A stretch of DNA of 64,000 nucleotides from Cervus elaphus (GCF_910594005.1 NC_057835.1:47950001-48014000), one strand, 5' to 3'. Shown: positions 33,541-45,035, counted from the stretch's first letter. Numbers and translations: made by a program. The notes: generated from the letters alone by a model not told the origin.

Positions 33541-33653
33541 GTTTTTGGTTTTCTGGCCACCAGGCATGTGGGATCTAAACTCCCCAACCAGGGATCAAAC
33601 CCACACCCCCTGCATTGGAAGGTGAAGTCTTAACTCCTGGGCTGCCAGGGAAG
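33541..33653 (-). mobile_element. CHR-type SINE
   Basis: 'ggttttctggccaccaggca', 'gtgggatctaaactccccaa', 'gggatcaaacccacacccc' and 'gggctgccagggaaggccc' give the reverse of a short CHR SINE. Confidence 0.88.
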
Positions 33654-33659
33654 GCCCAT

Positions 33660-34048
33660 TATTTTTTATCACCAACACTGCCCTGGCTAAACTGCTCATC
33701 TGCCAACATGTATGGCTTCAGGTAAACCCTCTTTGTGTCCTGGTGAAATACATGTTAACAAGTTTTGTGTGTCCCCACCCCCTTCCCTTCTCCCCACTCA
33801 CAACTTCCTTCCTCCCTTAAGGCCAGAGGAAAGAACTTCAACATCCAGATCTCCTCACAGGTCCCTTCACTCAGCAGTGATGCCTCGGGGCTCACAGCTC
33901 CCACCGTATCCTATTTAAGTACAAGGAGTTATGATAACCTCTTAGCACCTGGTTCTACCACCTCTGATCCAATGTCTTAAATTTCTAGCACAATGCCTCA
34001 ACACTGAACTGGGTAATCCAGGGCTTTAAAGGAGACAGAACCCTTTTA
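33660..34048. other. No gene seen
   Basis: Pyrimidine-rich near 33765-33870. No exon or repeat recognised. Confidence 0.45.
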
Positions 34049-34058
34049 AAGAAGCAAA

Positions 34059-34153
34059 TCCATGGCTGATTCATATCAATGTATGACAAAACCCACTGGA
34101 AAAAAAAAATAATAATAAAAAAAAAAGAAAAAACACATTCAAAAAAAAAAAAG
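34059..34153 (+). mobile_element. Very short L1 tail with long A-rich end
   Basis: About 40 bp of L1 3' end ('tccatggctgattcatatca', 'gacaaaacccact') then an impure A-rich tail. TSD 'aagaagcaaa' at 34049-34058 and 34154-34163. The normal terminal bases ('tagcctccaactaataaa' as at 32338) are missing before the A-tail. Confidence 0.9.
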
Positions 34154-34163
34154 AAGAAGCAAA

Positions 34164-34640
34164 ACATGGGTTTGGAGGAGATGCCAGCTACCATAACCCA
34201 TAAGGTTCCCTTGGGGAAACTATTGTTGCCCTGATGTTCACAGAAATACCTAGGACCATTCTAGCAATTAGCAGTAATAACTTTTTAGTTTTTATCTCTT
34301 TGCTCGTGTTAAAATTTTCTGCCTATCCTTGAAGGCCATTGATAGGACATAAGAAATACCTTTTGGGTCTTGACTATTTAATTTCCAAGTGTTTATTCAG
34401 TGTACTCCTATAAACTTTATGAACTGGATGGAACAACATAAAGCTTCTACATTTGCATTATGAATTGAATTATTCCAAATAAATTCACCATTATAACCTA
34501 ATGTAAGGTGTGAATTTACTGCTCAAAAAGATAAAGAAAACAAAGGCAGACAAGCCAATAAAGACTCACACAGTTTATCTGTAAAGTGGACTAGAGTTTA
34601 ACCAGCAGAGTGATAGTGATAAAAATAATGATATTGATAA
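34164..34640. other. No gene seen
   Basis: AT-rich DNA without a recognisable repeat. Confidence 0.45.
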
Positions 34641-34644
34641 AAGA

Positions 34645-34885
34645 GTCAATATTCATTAGCAAGTACCATGCTAGATATAGTGCAAGATCCTCTAGATGCA
34701 TTGTCTCATTTCATGCCTGTTTGAAATGCTCTTTCAGGCATGATTCAAAAAACAATGTTATCCTCAGTCTCCATGGAATAGCGTGGAGGTGCCTTTTGGA
34801 GACCAATAATTCCTCTGCAGAGACTGTCCTCATTCTCAAAAGCCAAAAGTTAGCTTGTCCAAGGTCAAATTAAAGGAGGCAGGAG
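34645..34885 (-). mobile_element. MIR fragment
   Basis: 'agtaccatgctagatatagt', 'gcattgtctcatttcatgcc' and 'tagcttgtccaaggtcaaat' are complement-MIR landmarks in order. The middle is diverged. Confidence 0.5.
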
Positions 34886-35262
34886 AATCTAAAAGTCATT
34901 GTCTAACCTCTTAAATTTCTAGCAAATAGAGCATCAAAAATGTCCTTAATGATTCAAGTTTTAACTCTATAATACACCATAAAAAAAAAGATACCTTTCT
35001 AGCTCAAGATCTTGCTTTACTGAAAGTCCAGTTGAAGACAATTTAAGCAGCATTTTCTTGCCTTTATGTTTCTAGTTAAATATCCATGCAATATAAATAA
35101 AGACGAAAATATCTATATATGAAGCCATGGGTTCATTTAAACATAGAACACCAGACATTTAAGTAAAACTAGAACATGATCAAATAAAAACTCAAAAAGT
35201 GTAAAGAAAAGAAAGTGTCATGAGAGGAACAGCCATTTATAGGAGAAAAGGTAGGACTGCAA
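34886..35262. other. No gene seen
   Basis: AT-rich, no recognisable feature. Confidence 0.45.
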
Positions 35263-35480
35263 CAGTGGTTCTCAATTGAGGGCAAGTTTTCTCCCCAGGG
35301 GCCATCTGGCAGTGTCTGTGGACAGCCTTGGTTGTCGCAAACCAGGGACACGGGGCAGTACTGGCATCCTGTGGGTAGAGAACAGTGATGCGGCTGAACA
35401 CACTCCCATTGGGTGCACAGGACCATCACAAAGGATGGCCCAGCTCACATCATCAACACTGCTGATGTTGAGAAATCCGG
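35263..35480 (+). mobile_element. Non-autonomous hAT-Charlie (MER-type) DNA transposon
   Basis: The terminal inverted repeats are visible: 'cagtggttctcaattgag' at 35263-35280 and 'gttgagaaatccgg' at 35467-35480. Interior blocks 'ccatctggcagtgtctgtgg' and 'tggttgtcgcaaaccaggga' fit this family of ~220-bp MITE-like elements. It has no transposase, so it is a fossil. Confidence 0.7.
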
Positions 35481-35860
35481 GAAAATATAAAATTCCTTCC
35501 TTCAATTATATGCCCAATCCTCGAAAACACCTCCAAAGTGAAGATTACACAGCTGTCCTCTGCAGATGAAAGTGGAAAACATGGGGAGAAAATCAGTCAT
35601 GTTTCAACTTCATTCCTTCTGGACCAATGTGAAGCATCCAGCTGGGATTAAAGGCTGGGAATAGGCAGATCTTGAGGAGACATGGGAAGATCTCAGGACT
35701 GGCCCTGGAGAAAAAAAAAATCTCTAGGGAGGTCCCCTCAGGCTGACCGCAAGTTCCTTTAATCCTGCTGCTCCTGCTACTTGGCATCTCACATTCTAAG
35801 TATTCCCCCACTGGATGCTTCCAGTACAGAGGCTGTGCAATATAGATCTTTTGGATGCTT
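35481..35860. other. No gene seen
   Basis: The minus-strand frame 35593-35811 has no recognisable domain. Confidence 0.45.
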
Positions 35861-35865
35861 ATATA

Positions 35866-35970
35866 TATGGAAGGATAATTACTTTACAGAATTTTGTGGT
35901 TTTCTGTCATACATCAACAAGAATCGACCATAGATACACCCTTGCCCCCTCCCTCCCATCCCACCCTTCA
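35866..35970 (-). mobile_element. L1 3' end, very short
   Basis: 'ggataattactttacagaat', 'tctgtcatacatcaacaaga' and 'gccccctccctcccatccca' are the complement of the ruminant L1 3' UTR. About 100 bp; no clear TSD. Confidence 0.75.
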
Positions 35971-36049
35971 GTCTAATTAAAGAACCAATCTGTTATTGGA
36001 TAGTACTTATCTAGAATGCTAAAGGAGGGTGAGAACAAAGATGGAGCAT

Positions 36050-36275
36050 CTTCTTTGTATCAAGCCTGAAGCTAAGTGCTTTATATGCACCATCACAAGA
36101 GAACAGTGAAATAGGTACTCTCAGCCCAGTTCTACAGATGAAGCGTCTGAGGCTCAGTGTAATTGAATAGCCAACCTAAGATCATGCAGTTAACAACTGA
36201 TGAAGCTGAAATCAAACCCAGGTCTTTCTGACCCCAGAACCACAGCATTTTCACTTGACCACATAGCTTTCTAGG
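36050..36275 (-). mobile_element. MIR SINE
   Basis: 'taagtgctttatatgcacca', 'gttctacagatgaagcgtct', 'gaggctcagtgtaattgaa' and 'gaaatcaaacccaggtcttt' are complement-MIR landmarks in the right order. Confidence 0.8.
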
Positions 36276-37785
36276 TTACATTTTGTTTTCACCTATTAAC
36301 TAGTACGTGCAACCACAAATTCCTGAAGGGCTCATCATACTGATAGTAATTGCAGACATACATCCACTTTGTCTTGACACATCTTGCAATGAGCATCTTT
36401 GCCCATTAACCAAATCAAGGAGGCATGATGTCAAACCACCTATTCAAAGTGTCACAGCTAGGAGGACTTTAAAACATAACTCAGGCAGACAAGTATTCCC
36501 AAGTCCAGGTGCCAATCAATACCATTTACGTATCAGTATTGTAATCATAAGCTGAAGCCTGACTTGCTTTAATATATCCAGCAGCATGACTGAGACATCA
36601 ATTCCCTACCTACCTTATTTGACTTGGGATCTGGTCACTCTTATCCCCTTGGACTTCATAAATGCATTGAGTCACATCTCTAAAGATTATTTCCTTATAA
36701 GGCATCAGGAATGAGAGTAGATTTCTGTGCTCAAAGAGAAATACTTAGGAGACATAAGGACCTCTAAAAATTGTCATCTTTAGGTTCTTAATTCATGAAT
36801 GGATTTTAAGAGGTTCATGTTTGTAAAATTTCATACGCGTGTGCATTATTTTCCATTAATTTATACAAGCATTCTTCAAATTCTCAGAGGTAACTATGGT
36901 TCCTGAATTAAGAAATAATACTCTCCTACCCTATGGACCTTGCACTGTAAGTTTTGATCCTATTCTATTATCCTGAATTACAATATAAAGGACTTAACTC
37001 ATTAATACTAGCTTAGGGTACTGGGCACATAAGAACAGGAAGCTTCCTTGGCCCTACAACCCTCTATCACTACACGTCCAAATGTTCTGGGGATGCCATG
37101 CTCTTCACCAAGAAACCATCTCATCCACTGGCGCTGGGCACTCACCGATGGTAAATATCTGAAAAATCAATAAAATCTTAGCCCAAAGAGTAACTCTAAG
37201 GTGATAGTTTAGATACTGGGAAAGGAAGGGAATATTGGTACCTCAATCATAGCACCTAAGACAGCCATTCTGCTTTACTTTTAAGCCAGTCTTTCCCTCC
37301 AAACTGTGGAAGACATTTTCTTCATATGGTACTTTAAGCAGAAAATTAAAGAAAAAAAATTTATAATCTGAAAGAGTTGTTGAAAAGGAGGATTTTAATG
37401 CTCTTAATACATAGAAGAATTCCTTGAATTTTCTATCTTGAGGTTATCTCTCAATAGATTAATGATGGGTATTTGAATAATTCACCACTATTTACACTCA
37501 GCAATTCTCTCCAGTGTGATCGGATCATCTAAAAAAGGCTATATTATCAGGCAAGGAACAAGTCCATAATATTGGGTTACTGAAATGATTTTGTAATTAG
37601 TATGACATGGTTTTCTATAATGTCACATTGACTATGAGCATAACAAAGGACTGGAAATAAATTGAGTTCACAGCATAAGGAGGTCCCTTTCCAGCATATG
37701 AAAAAGAAATCATGAAATATATATATCCTGATACCTGTATCAGAATGCCTACTGTTAATTGAAACATGAGGCTAGGAATCTCTGA
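36276..37785. other. Repeat-poor DNA, no gene seen
   Basis: About 1.5 kb in which I recognise no interspersed repeat. The open frame 36307-36555 has no domain and no splice context. Confidence 0.4.
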
Positions 37786-38290
37786 ATTTCAGAAATCTCA
37801 AGAAAATGAGACAGGCAGTGCGGTAGATGGTATAAATTGAAGCAAAAGCCCCTGTTCTTCACCTCTTCCTCCATCCACACCTTTTCCTATGTGCTTCTGT
37901 AATTCTCCCCGTAAATGAAGTAGAAGAAATCTCCTTGCCATTTGCCTTTGTGTTTCACCATGTGGCCTGCTTTGGTCAATAGGACAAAGCATTGGAGACA
38001 GTCGTGTTTGGTTCTGATATGAAGCAATAAGAAACCTTGTCTGGTTCTGCTTGCAGTCTTAACCTCTGCATCTCTGTGAGATGAGCATGCCCAGTCTATT
38101 GGTCCCAGGAGGAAGATGAGAGACCCATGGGCCTCAGCAGGAAGCTGCCCTCATCTCACTCCTTCTGACTGAGTCAAGCCCCCACCTCTGTAAACATGGC
38201 ATGAGGAACAAATGCTTATCGTTGAATGCCATGGGTGTTTTGTGCTATTATGCTGTATTGCTGTGGCCACAGTTGACAGATACAGGTGGG
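37786..38290 (+). mobile_element. Degenerate MaLR-like LTR (tentative)
   Basis: 'atgtggcctgctttggtcaa' near 37960, 'cagcaggaagctgccc' near 38135 and the general order resemble diverged MLT1-type LTRs. The 3' terminus 'gccacagttgacagatacag' would fit. No single block is decisive. Confidence 0.4.
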
Positions 38291-38917
38291 TATTTTTTTT
38301 GTGTTCCAAGATGACCTTAAACGCAAAGTGAACAAAGTTAACAAATAACACTACCTGGGTTTCACCTTGAAATGCACCAAAAGTAGGGAAAACTAGAAAC
38401 AAGGAAACCAGGGGGGAAAAAAAAGCAAAAACATAATAAATGGCTCTTTGAATTGGCTTTCATTTCAAGGATAATAACAGAGAAGAATCCAGCTTTCTCT
38501 GTGAAACTCAGGGACTCTGGCTTGACACTTTTAATTAAAAAGACATTAAAAAATTAACACAGAACTCTTCCCACTTTGCTCCAGGGCAGCTCATGAAAGA
38601 TCTTTGCTTTGCTAGTCGAATGCATAATATCTTCGTCCAGGCCCATCTGCTTCCCCTTCCACAGGAAAGATTGTGAACGTCAGTGCCTCCAGTGAGAAAC
38701 TGTCCCAGCGAGGCTTAATTTCCTCAGCACTGATAACATAAAAGCAATCTGGCAGAATAAATTAGTGGATAATTTCAAAGCACACATTCTTGATCTTCTG
38801 CCATATTCCTGACAGAAATCAAAACAGTCCAAATATTTTTCACTACCAAGAATGGAAAGACATTTATTTGAAAAGGACAACTTTGTTTTATTCTCTAAAT
38901 AAACACCTTATGAGATG

Positions 38918-38918
<1 letters not shown>
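38291..38918. other. Repeat-poor DNA, no gene seen
   Basis: No repeat family recognised. The stretch has balanced composition and could hold conserved noncoding sequence, which cannot be judged from one genome. Confidence 0.35.

Positions 38919-38971
<53 letters not shown>
38919..38971 (+). repeat. (TG)n microsatellite
   Basis: About 26 uninterrupted TG units, the longest dinucleotide tract in the window. Confidence 0.98.
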
Positions 38972-38974
<3 letters not shown>

Positions 38975-39035
38975 CGCAAGCATGCATGCACATTTCTAGG
39001 GCAGAGCTTATAAACACTAATCTATACAGAAATGA

Positions 39036-39245
39036 CATTGCTTCTCTCATGGCTCAGACTGTAAAGAATCTGCTTGCAATGTGGGAGACCCAGGTTTGAT
39101 CCCTGCCTTGGGAAGATCTGCTGGAATAGGAAATGGTACCCCACTCCAGTATTCTTGCCTGGAGAATCTCATAGACAGAGAAGCCTGGTGGGCTACAGAC
39201 CATTGGGTTGCACAGAGTCAGACACGACTGAGTGACTAACATCCT
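39036..39245 (+). mobile_element. Bov-tA SINE
   Basis: 'attgcttctctcatggctca' head (diverged), 'ccaggtttgatccctgcctt' B box, 'ccactccagtattcttgcct' body and 'cagacacgactgagtgacta' end. Confidence 0.93.
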
Positions 39246-39392
39246 CATACCACACACAAATCACCAAAAGTTGATGTTAAAAGTAGATTATGATGTAGCA
39301 GGGAGGGGGTGGGTTCCAAGATTCTGAATTTCTGAAAAAATCCTCTGTGGGCTAGTGCTGCTGATCCAGATACCTCTAGAGGAGTGTTCTTT

Positions 39393-40326
39393 CAGTTCAG
39401 TTCAGTTCAGTCGCTCAGTTGTGTCCAACTCTTTGCGACCCCATGGACTGCAGCATGCCAGGCCTCCCTATACATCACCAACTCCCAGAGTTTACTCAAA
39501 CTCATGTCCATTGAGTCAGTGATGCCATCCAACCATCTCATCCTCTGTTGTCCCCTTCTCCTCCCACCTCAATCTTTCCCAGGATCAGGGTCTTTTCCAA
39601 TGAGCCAGTTCCTTGAATCAGGTGGCCAAACTATTGGAGTTTCAGCTTTAGCATCAGTCCTTCCAATGAACACCTAGGACTAATCTCCTTTAGGATGGAC
39701 TGGTTGGATCTCCTTGTAGTCCAAGGGACTCTCAAGAGTCTTCTCCAACACCACAGTTCAAAAGCATCAATTCTTCAGTGCTCAGCTTTCTTTATAGCCC
39801 AGCTCTCACATCCACACATGACTACTGGAAAAACCATGACTTTGACTAGACAGACCTTTGTAGGCAAAGTAATGTCTCTGCTTTTTTATGCTGTCTAGGT
39901 TGGTCATAACTGTTCTTCCAAGGAGTAAGCGTCTTTTAATTTCATGGCTGCAGTCACCACCTGCAGTGATTTTGGAGGCCCAAAAAGTAAAGTCTCTCAC
40001 TGTTTCCACTGTGTCCCCATCTATTTGCCATGAAAAGATGGGACCAGATGCCATGATCTTAGTTTTCTAAATGTTGAGTTTTAAGCCAACTTTTTCACTC
40101 TCCTCTTTCACTTTCATCAAGAGGCTCTTTAGTTCTTTGCTCGCTGCCACAGGGTTGTGTCATCTGCGTATCTGAGGTTATTGATATTTCTCCCAGCAAT
40201 CTTGATTCCAGCTTACACATCATCCAGCCCAGTGTTTCTCATGATGTACTCTGCACATAAGTTAAATAAGTAGGGTGACAATATACAGCCTTGACATACT
40301 CCTTTCCCTATTTGGAACCAGTCTGT
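39393..40326 (-). mobile_element. BovB (RTE) LINE, 5'-truncated, 0.93 kb
   Basis: The left end has four 'cagtt' units, then 'cgctcagttgtgtccaactc'. The body encodes the C-terminal reverse-transcriptase region on the minus strand up to the YXDD box, whose codons near 40164-40175 still read YADD; the frame is broken around it. TSD 'tgttcttt' at 39385-39392 and 40327-40334. Confidence 0.93.
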
Positions 40327-40334
40327 TGTTCTTT

Positions 40335-41315
40335 ACCTAAGCTTAATCTCTGTATAATGAAGTTATCCTGAACTTCAGGACTGATTTTTACCACCAGGAG
40401 AGAGTATAATGCAGCAGAAGGAATGAAGTTTAGAGGTGATCTAGTTGGTTAAGTAAAAGGACTTAAAGCTTGCCTATTTATTTAACTTGCAGTATATTTT
40501 TGGTCACTCTAATACTTATCAGCCTCCATTTCTTTGCCAATAAAAATGGGAATAACCATCATGGGAAAGGAACTAACCTATAGAAAATTTTGCTAAATGG
40601 TCATTAGTCGATAATGGGAGTCACCATCTTTCAATGCAGTAAAATTTCAAATAGTCATAATCTCATTTTCCTCAATTTACTAGCCTAGTTTTATGTTTGG
40701 AGAAGCATTTATCCTTGTTCTGTTTCAGGTTTGTTTGTTTATTTTGTAATAAAATGCTTTAATCATAAGAAGACATGGAAACAAGACTTTTGGAGATGTC
40801 TGTTATATATAAGTCTTATTCATCCCATAAAATTTCATCGAAGGGCACACCACTAAAGCTGTGATCAGTGCTTTGAAGTATAGAAAGAAAGATTTCACAC
40901 CCTCAAGGAAGCTAAGTTCTAGAAAGAATCATATTGCATTTTCTTAGGTGTTACCTCCTCTTGAATTTGTTGAAGACTTCCCAGTATTCTGGGACTGAAT
41001 ATGTATCTTTCATCAGCAAATTTCTTGTGCTTTTAAGAGATATTGGGTTTTATAGAATAAAAAAAAAAAACTTTTTTTTTTTTTGCCATGGAAATGGATT
41101 TTAGAAGCTATCCTGACCCACTGCTGTGTTGTATAGAAAACCTTAAGAAATATTCATGCCTTTCAAACCGGATTCTTTCATATTTAAGCATTCCTAAATA
41201 TATCTCTGATAAAATGTCTTTTGAAATTATTAGGACAAAAAGCAAATGATATTACTAAACAATTCTTAGTGTATATTTTTGGATGGACGGGAATTGTTGA
41301 ACTGATGAATTCTTG
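40335..41315. other. No gene seen
   Basis: A short MIR-like piece may lie at 40510-40570 ('ccatttctttgccaataaaa', 'atgggaataacc'). Otherwise AT-rich unassigned DNA. Confidence 0.4.
41059..41084. repeat. A12-C-T13 inverted repeat
   Basis: Twelve A, one C and thirteen T in direct succession form a perfect hairpin-capable palindrome. Confidence 0.95.
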
Positions 41316-41462
41316 AAAATAACTTCTTAGTTCTTGAATCTTGGGCAAATCATTTAGTACCACCAAACCTCACAAAATTCATTTGTAAAATGGAAATAAA
41401 GAATATATACTTTTTATAAGTAGGAGGAACATAATTTCTCAATAAATGATGGCAGTTACTTG
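41316..41462 (+). mobile_element. MIR fragment
   Basis: 'atcttgggcaaatcatttag', 'attcatttgtaaaatggaaa' and 'aataaatgatggcagtta' follow the MIR core and 3' end. Confidence 0.6.
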
Positions 41463-42198
41463 TTATTCCTTGAGCACTTTATCTTATTCTTTTCATGTAA
41501 GATACCAGGTTTCTCAAGCCAACAGAAGTTAGAAAAACTGGTTCAAAAGAGTTTTACCTTGTTGTCTTTTACGTATAAGACAATGATGGACATGGAGCTT
41601 TACTGTACAGGAAAGTGTTTTTTTTTTTTAATTAAATTCATTCATTACTCTTCAGTGTGTGAGCCCACTCTCTTCATGGACCCCCAGTTACTTCCTCACA
41701 CAGACCTTACACTCCAACTAAGATATATGTCTACTTTGTTGTTACAAAGAACCTTTGCCCATGGAATCAGACGGCCCCAACCTCCACGCTGAACCCACCC
41801 CTCACCATGTCGTCACTGTTGCGGGCAGTTGCCAGAACTGATAACAAGCCCAAAAGGGTCCTTAAATAATAACAACAAAGCCTACAACTATGGGAAATTG
41901 TATAGTTGGAAGGCTTCTCAGGAAATGATTGCAGAGATACAAAATCTAGATCCAGTGGTGTGATATTTTTTCAGCTACAAATGCCAACCTTAGGCTTCTC
42001 TAACTTTATAATTCAATTATAAACACTCCTATTATATAGCTATAGAATTGTAACTAGGTTAAACCCAAAGGTAGCCAACCCATGTGTTATTTTCCAATAT
42101 TGGTGCATGCAGGTCAGTGAGAATGTGGGAACTCAAGAATTTTTACATTTTTGCCAAAGTTGCTTTCCTTAGTAGACATGCTTTAGATTGTCAGTCTA
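41463..42198. other. No gene seen
   Basis: The open frame 41460-41792 (110 codons) has no recognisable domain. No repeat assigned. Confidence 0.4.
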
Positions 42199-43250
42199 AT
42201 CAACTGCCTCCATTTATTAAGCACCTACTATGTCTAAGCTGGAATCAAGATTGCCGGGAGAAATATCAATAACCTCAGATATGCAGATGACACCACCCTT
42301 ATGGCAGAAAGTGAAGAAGAACTAAAACGCCTCTTGATGAAAGTGAAAGAGGAGAGTGAAAAAGTTGGCTTAAAGCTCAACATTCAGAAAACTAAGATCA
42401 TGGCATCACTTCGTGGCAAATAGATGGGGAAACAGTGGAAACAGTGGCTGACTTTATTTTTTGGGGCTCCAAAATCACTGCAGATGGTGATTGCAGCCAT
42501 GAAATTAAAAGACGCTTACTCCTTGGAAGGGAAGTATGACCAACCTAGACAGCATATTAAAAAGCAGAGACATTACATTGCCAACAAAGGTCCGTCTAGT
42601 CAAGGCTATGGTTTTTCCAGTAGTCACATATGGATGTGAGAGTTGGACTGTGAAGAAAGCTGAGCACCGAAGAATTGATGCTTTTGAACTGTGGTGTTGG
42701 AGAAGACTCTTGAGAGTCCCTTGAACTGCAAGGAGATCCAACCAGTCCATCCTAAAGGAGATTAGTCCTGGGTGTTCATTGGAAGGACTGATGCTAAAGC
42801 TGAAACTCCAATACTTTGGCCACCTCATGTGAAGAGTTGACTCATTGGAAAAGACCCTGATGCTGGGAGGGATTGGGGGCAGGAGGAGAAGGGGGCGACA
42901 GAGGATGAGATGGATGGATGGCATCACCGACTTGATGCACACGAGTTTGAATGAACTCCGGGAGTTGGTGATGGACAGGGAGGCCTGGTGTGCTGTGATT
43001 CATGGGCTCGCAAAGAGTCAGACATGACTGAGCACCTGAACTGAACTGAACTGATGTTCTAAATACATATTTATCTTAGTTGACCATTACAGTAACTTTA
43101 TCAAATAGGTACAGTTTTATCATTCCAATTTACAGGTGAGGAAATAGACCCAGAGTGGTTGAATATAATTTTGTCCAATCAGAGATCTATGAAGTAGTAG
43201 AACTGAGATTTATATAATTTCTTTGACTTTAGGGCCAGTACTAGCTCTAA
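42199..43250 (-). mobile_element. MIR SINE split by a BovB insertion
   Basis: 'catttattaagcacctacta' at 42211-42230 is the complement of the MIR 3' end. MIR sequence resumes after BovB: 'ttaccattacagtaacttta' region near 43082, 'tttacaggtgaggaaataga' near 43130 and 'agtagaactgagatttatat' near 43197. The two parts join into one MIR when 42238-43053 is removed. Confidence 0.75.
42238..43053 (+). mobile_element. BovB (RTE) LINE 3' part, 0.8 kb, nested in MIR
   Basis: Starts within the RT palm ('NNLRYADDTTLMAESEEELK' encoded at about 42270-42330, YADD intact) and runs to the canonical tail '(ctgaa)n' at 43035-43050. Later frames are broken: 42536-42724 carries 'DAFELWCWRRLLRVP' then a stop, and 42845-43027 resumes. 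TSD is near 'atgtctaa' (42230-42237) and 'atgttctaa' (43054-43062). Confidence 0.92.
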
Positions 43251-44290
43251 CATTCAAAATTGTTTTTTATAACATCACTTTGGTATATTAAGAAAGGGCC
43301 TCTTTCTTCCTTAGGAAAGTGAACTTTACTTTAGAATTGATGAAATAGGAAAAATCAAATAAAAAGCAACCTGCAGACCACCTGTAGGTTCTCCTTCCCA
43401 ATTTTTAAGAAAGCTGCACATGAAATACTTGGTTGATTTGAGTTTATCATACTACTCATCCTCATCCAATATTTAGAGAAATCATGAGCTAATGAACAAT
43501 AGAATATCAAGATGGTTAAGATCAAGGAAGAGGGCTGGGGAATGGAAATTTCAGAGGAGCCTCAGAAGGTAGGGGACAGCTGAAGACTGGAAGGCTCAGG
43601 TAGGTCTAGAAACTCATGAAAAAAAATTCTACATGAAGAAAGGTCTGTCTTAGCAATAAAACAAGAAATCCAAAACAAGGACTCTCTCCCTTAAAGAGAT
43701 CTACTTTGCTGGGAAAATAGGTCCTTAAGTTCTCTTCAGGGTAGGACTGGGAAGGGAATGTGTACATGTGGTAGCCCCAGGAGGGAGGAATAAGGGGGAA
43801 GATGAGAGAAAAACAAGAACCCATGGTAGGAATGGGAGGAGAGGAAAAACACCAAATGGGGAATATACAGGATGAAATGCAGCATGCTTTCTGAGCAGAC
43901 CACAGACCACAGCTCAAGGCTTTTCAACAGACTGCCAGAAGTATTGAAACTAATGAAGAGGTGGATGCTTGTCATAACTGATGACACATATACATAAAAT
44001 TTCTATTCTTCAGCACAAGAGGAAAGGACTCGGACTGCGCCAAGGGGTGGGGAGAATTCAACCTTTGATCCTCTGAAATTGTCAGCATTTAAACCTCTCA
44101 CATGGCCTATGCTTTATTTTGTCTCAATAGCATGGTTCTGTCCTCATCCTGTGGCCACTCTTAGATTATAAAAATAAATACACTGTGGCAAGATTCACTT
44201 TAGGATCATATTTATACCCCCTCTGATGTATAGTAGAGAAACTGCTTGATACATTTTTATAGTCATGAATAATTAATACACGAATGTTAG
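43251..44290. other. No gene seen
   Basis: Overlapping minus-strand frames at 43606-43987 (up to 103 codons) have no domain and lie in purine-rich DNA. No repeat assigned. Confidence 0.4.
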
Positions 44291-44294
44291 AGCA

Positions 44295-45035
44295 TATTTG
44301 GACTCTAAATTGCACTTCACATCTGGTGTGACCTTGGACATTTTATGTAACCTTTCTGGGTCTTTGTTTCACCACGTGTGAAACTGGGATAGTGATAATG
44401 GAATATCATTCAGCCATAAAAAAGAACAAAATAATGCCATTTACAGTGACATGGATGGACCTAAGACTATCATACTGAGTGAAGTAAGTTAGACAGAGAA
44501 AAGCAAATATACATCACTTATATGTGAAACCTAAAAATGTGGGATAGTCTGCCCTCATAGTACAGCCAGCACCCTATCAGTCTCATAAAAATGTGGTACA
44601 AATGAACTTATCTACAAGACAGAAATAGAGTCACAGATGTAGGAAACAACAGACTATGGCTGCCAGAGGGTAAGGGGAGGGGAGGGATGCACTGAGAGAT
44701 TGGGATTGCCATATTCACACTACTATCTGTAAAATAGGTAAGTATTAAGAACCTACTGTACAGCACAGGGAACTCTATTCAATACTCTGGGATGACCTAT
44801 GTGGGAAAAGAATCTAAGAAAGAGTGGCTAAGTATATATGTATAACTGATTCACTTCGCTGGACAGCAGAAACTAACAACACTGTAAATCAATTACATTC
44901 CAATAAAATTAATTTAAAGTTATCCATCTCACAGGGCTCTTGTAATGATTAAAACAAATCTCTCCATGCATGTATGCATGTATGACATACACACATAGCA
45001 TCTGGCACAGTACCTGGAATGTGGGAAGTACACCG
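44295..45035 (+). mobile_element. MIR SINE split by an L1 insertion
   Basis: 'ggtgtgaccttggacatttt' near 44326 and 'gtgaaactgggatagtgata' near 44379 are MIR core. After the L1, MIR resumes with 'ctcacagggctcttgtaatg' near 44928 and 'gcatctggcacagtacctgg' near 44998. The parts are in order and orientation. Confidence 0.8.
44397..44925 (+). mobile_element. L1 3' end nested in MIR
   Basis: 'ggaatatcattcagccataa', 'gagtgaagtaagttagacag', 'aagaacctactgtacagcac', 'ggaactctattcaatactct' and 'gcagaaactaacaacactg' follow L1. A 43-bp extra block flanked by 11-bp direct repeats sits at 44543-44585. Confidence 0.9.

Noticed and set aside
41460..41792. 110-codon plus-strand frame
   Set aside because: Contains a poly-T-derived Phe run and no domain; looks like chance.
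42505..42942. 145-codon minus-strand frame
   Set aside because: Antisense shadow of plus-strand BovB.
43606..43987. Cluster of minus-strand frames up to 103 codons
   Set aside because: No domain, no start context, no splice signals; purine-rich DNA gives long antisense frames by chance.
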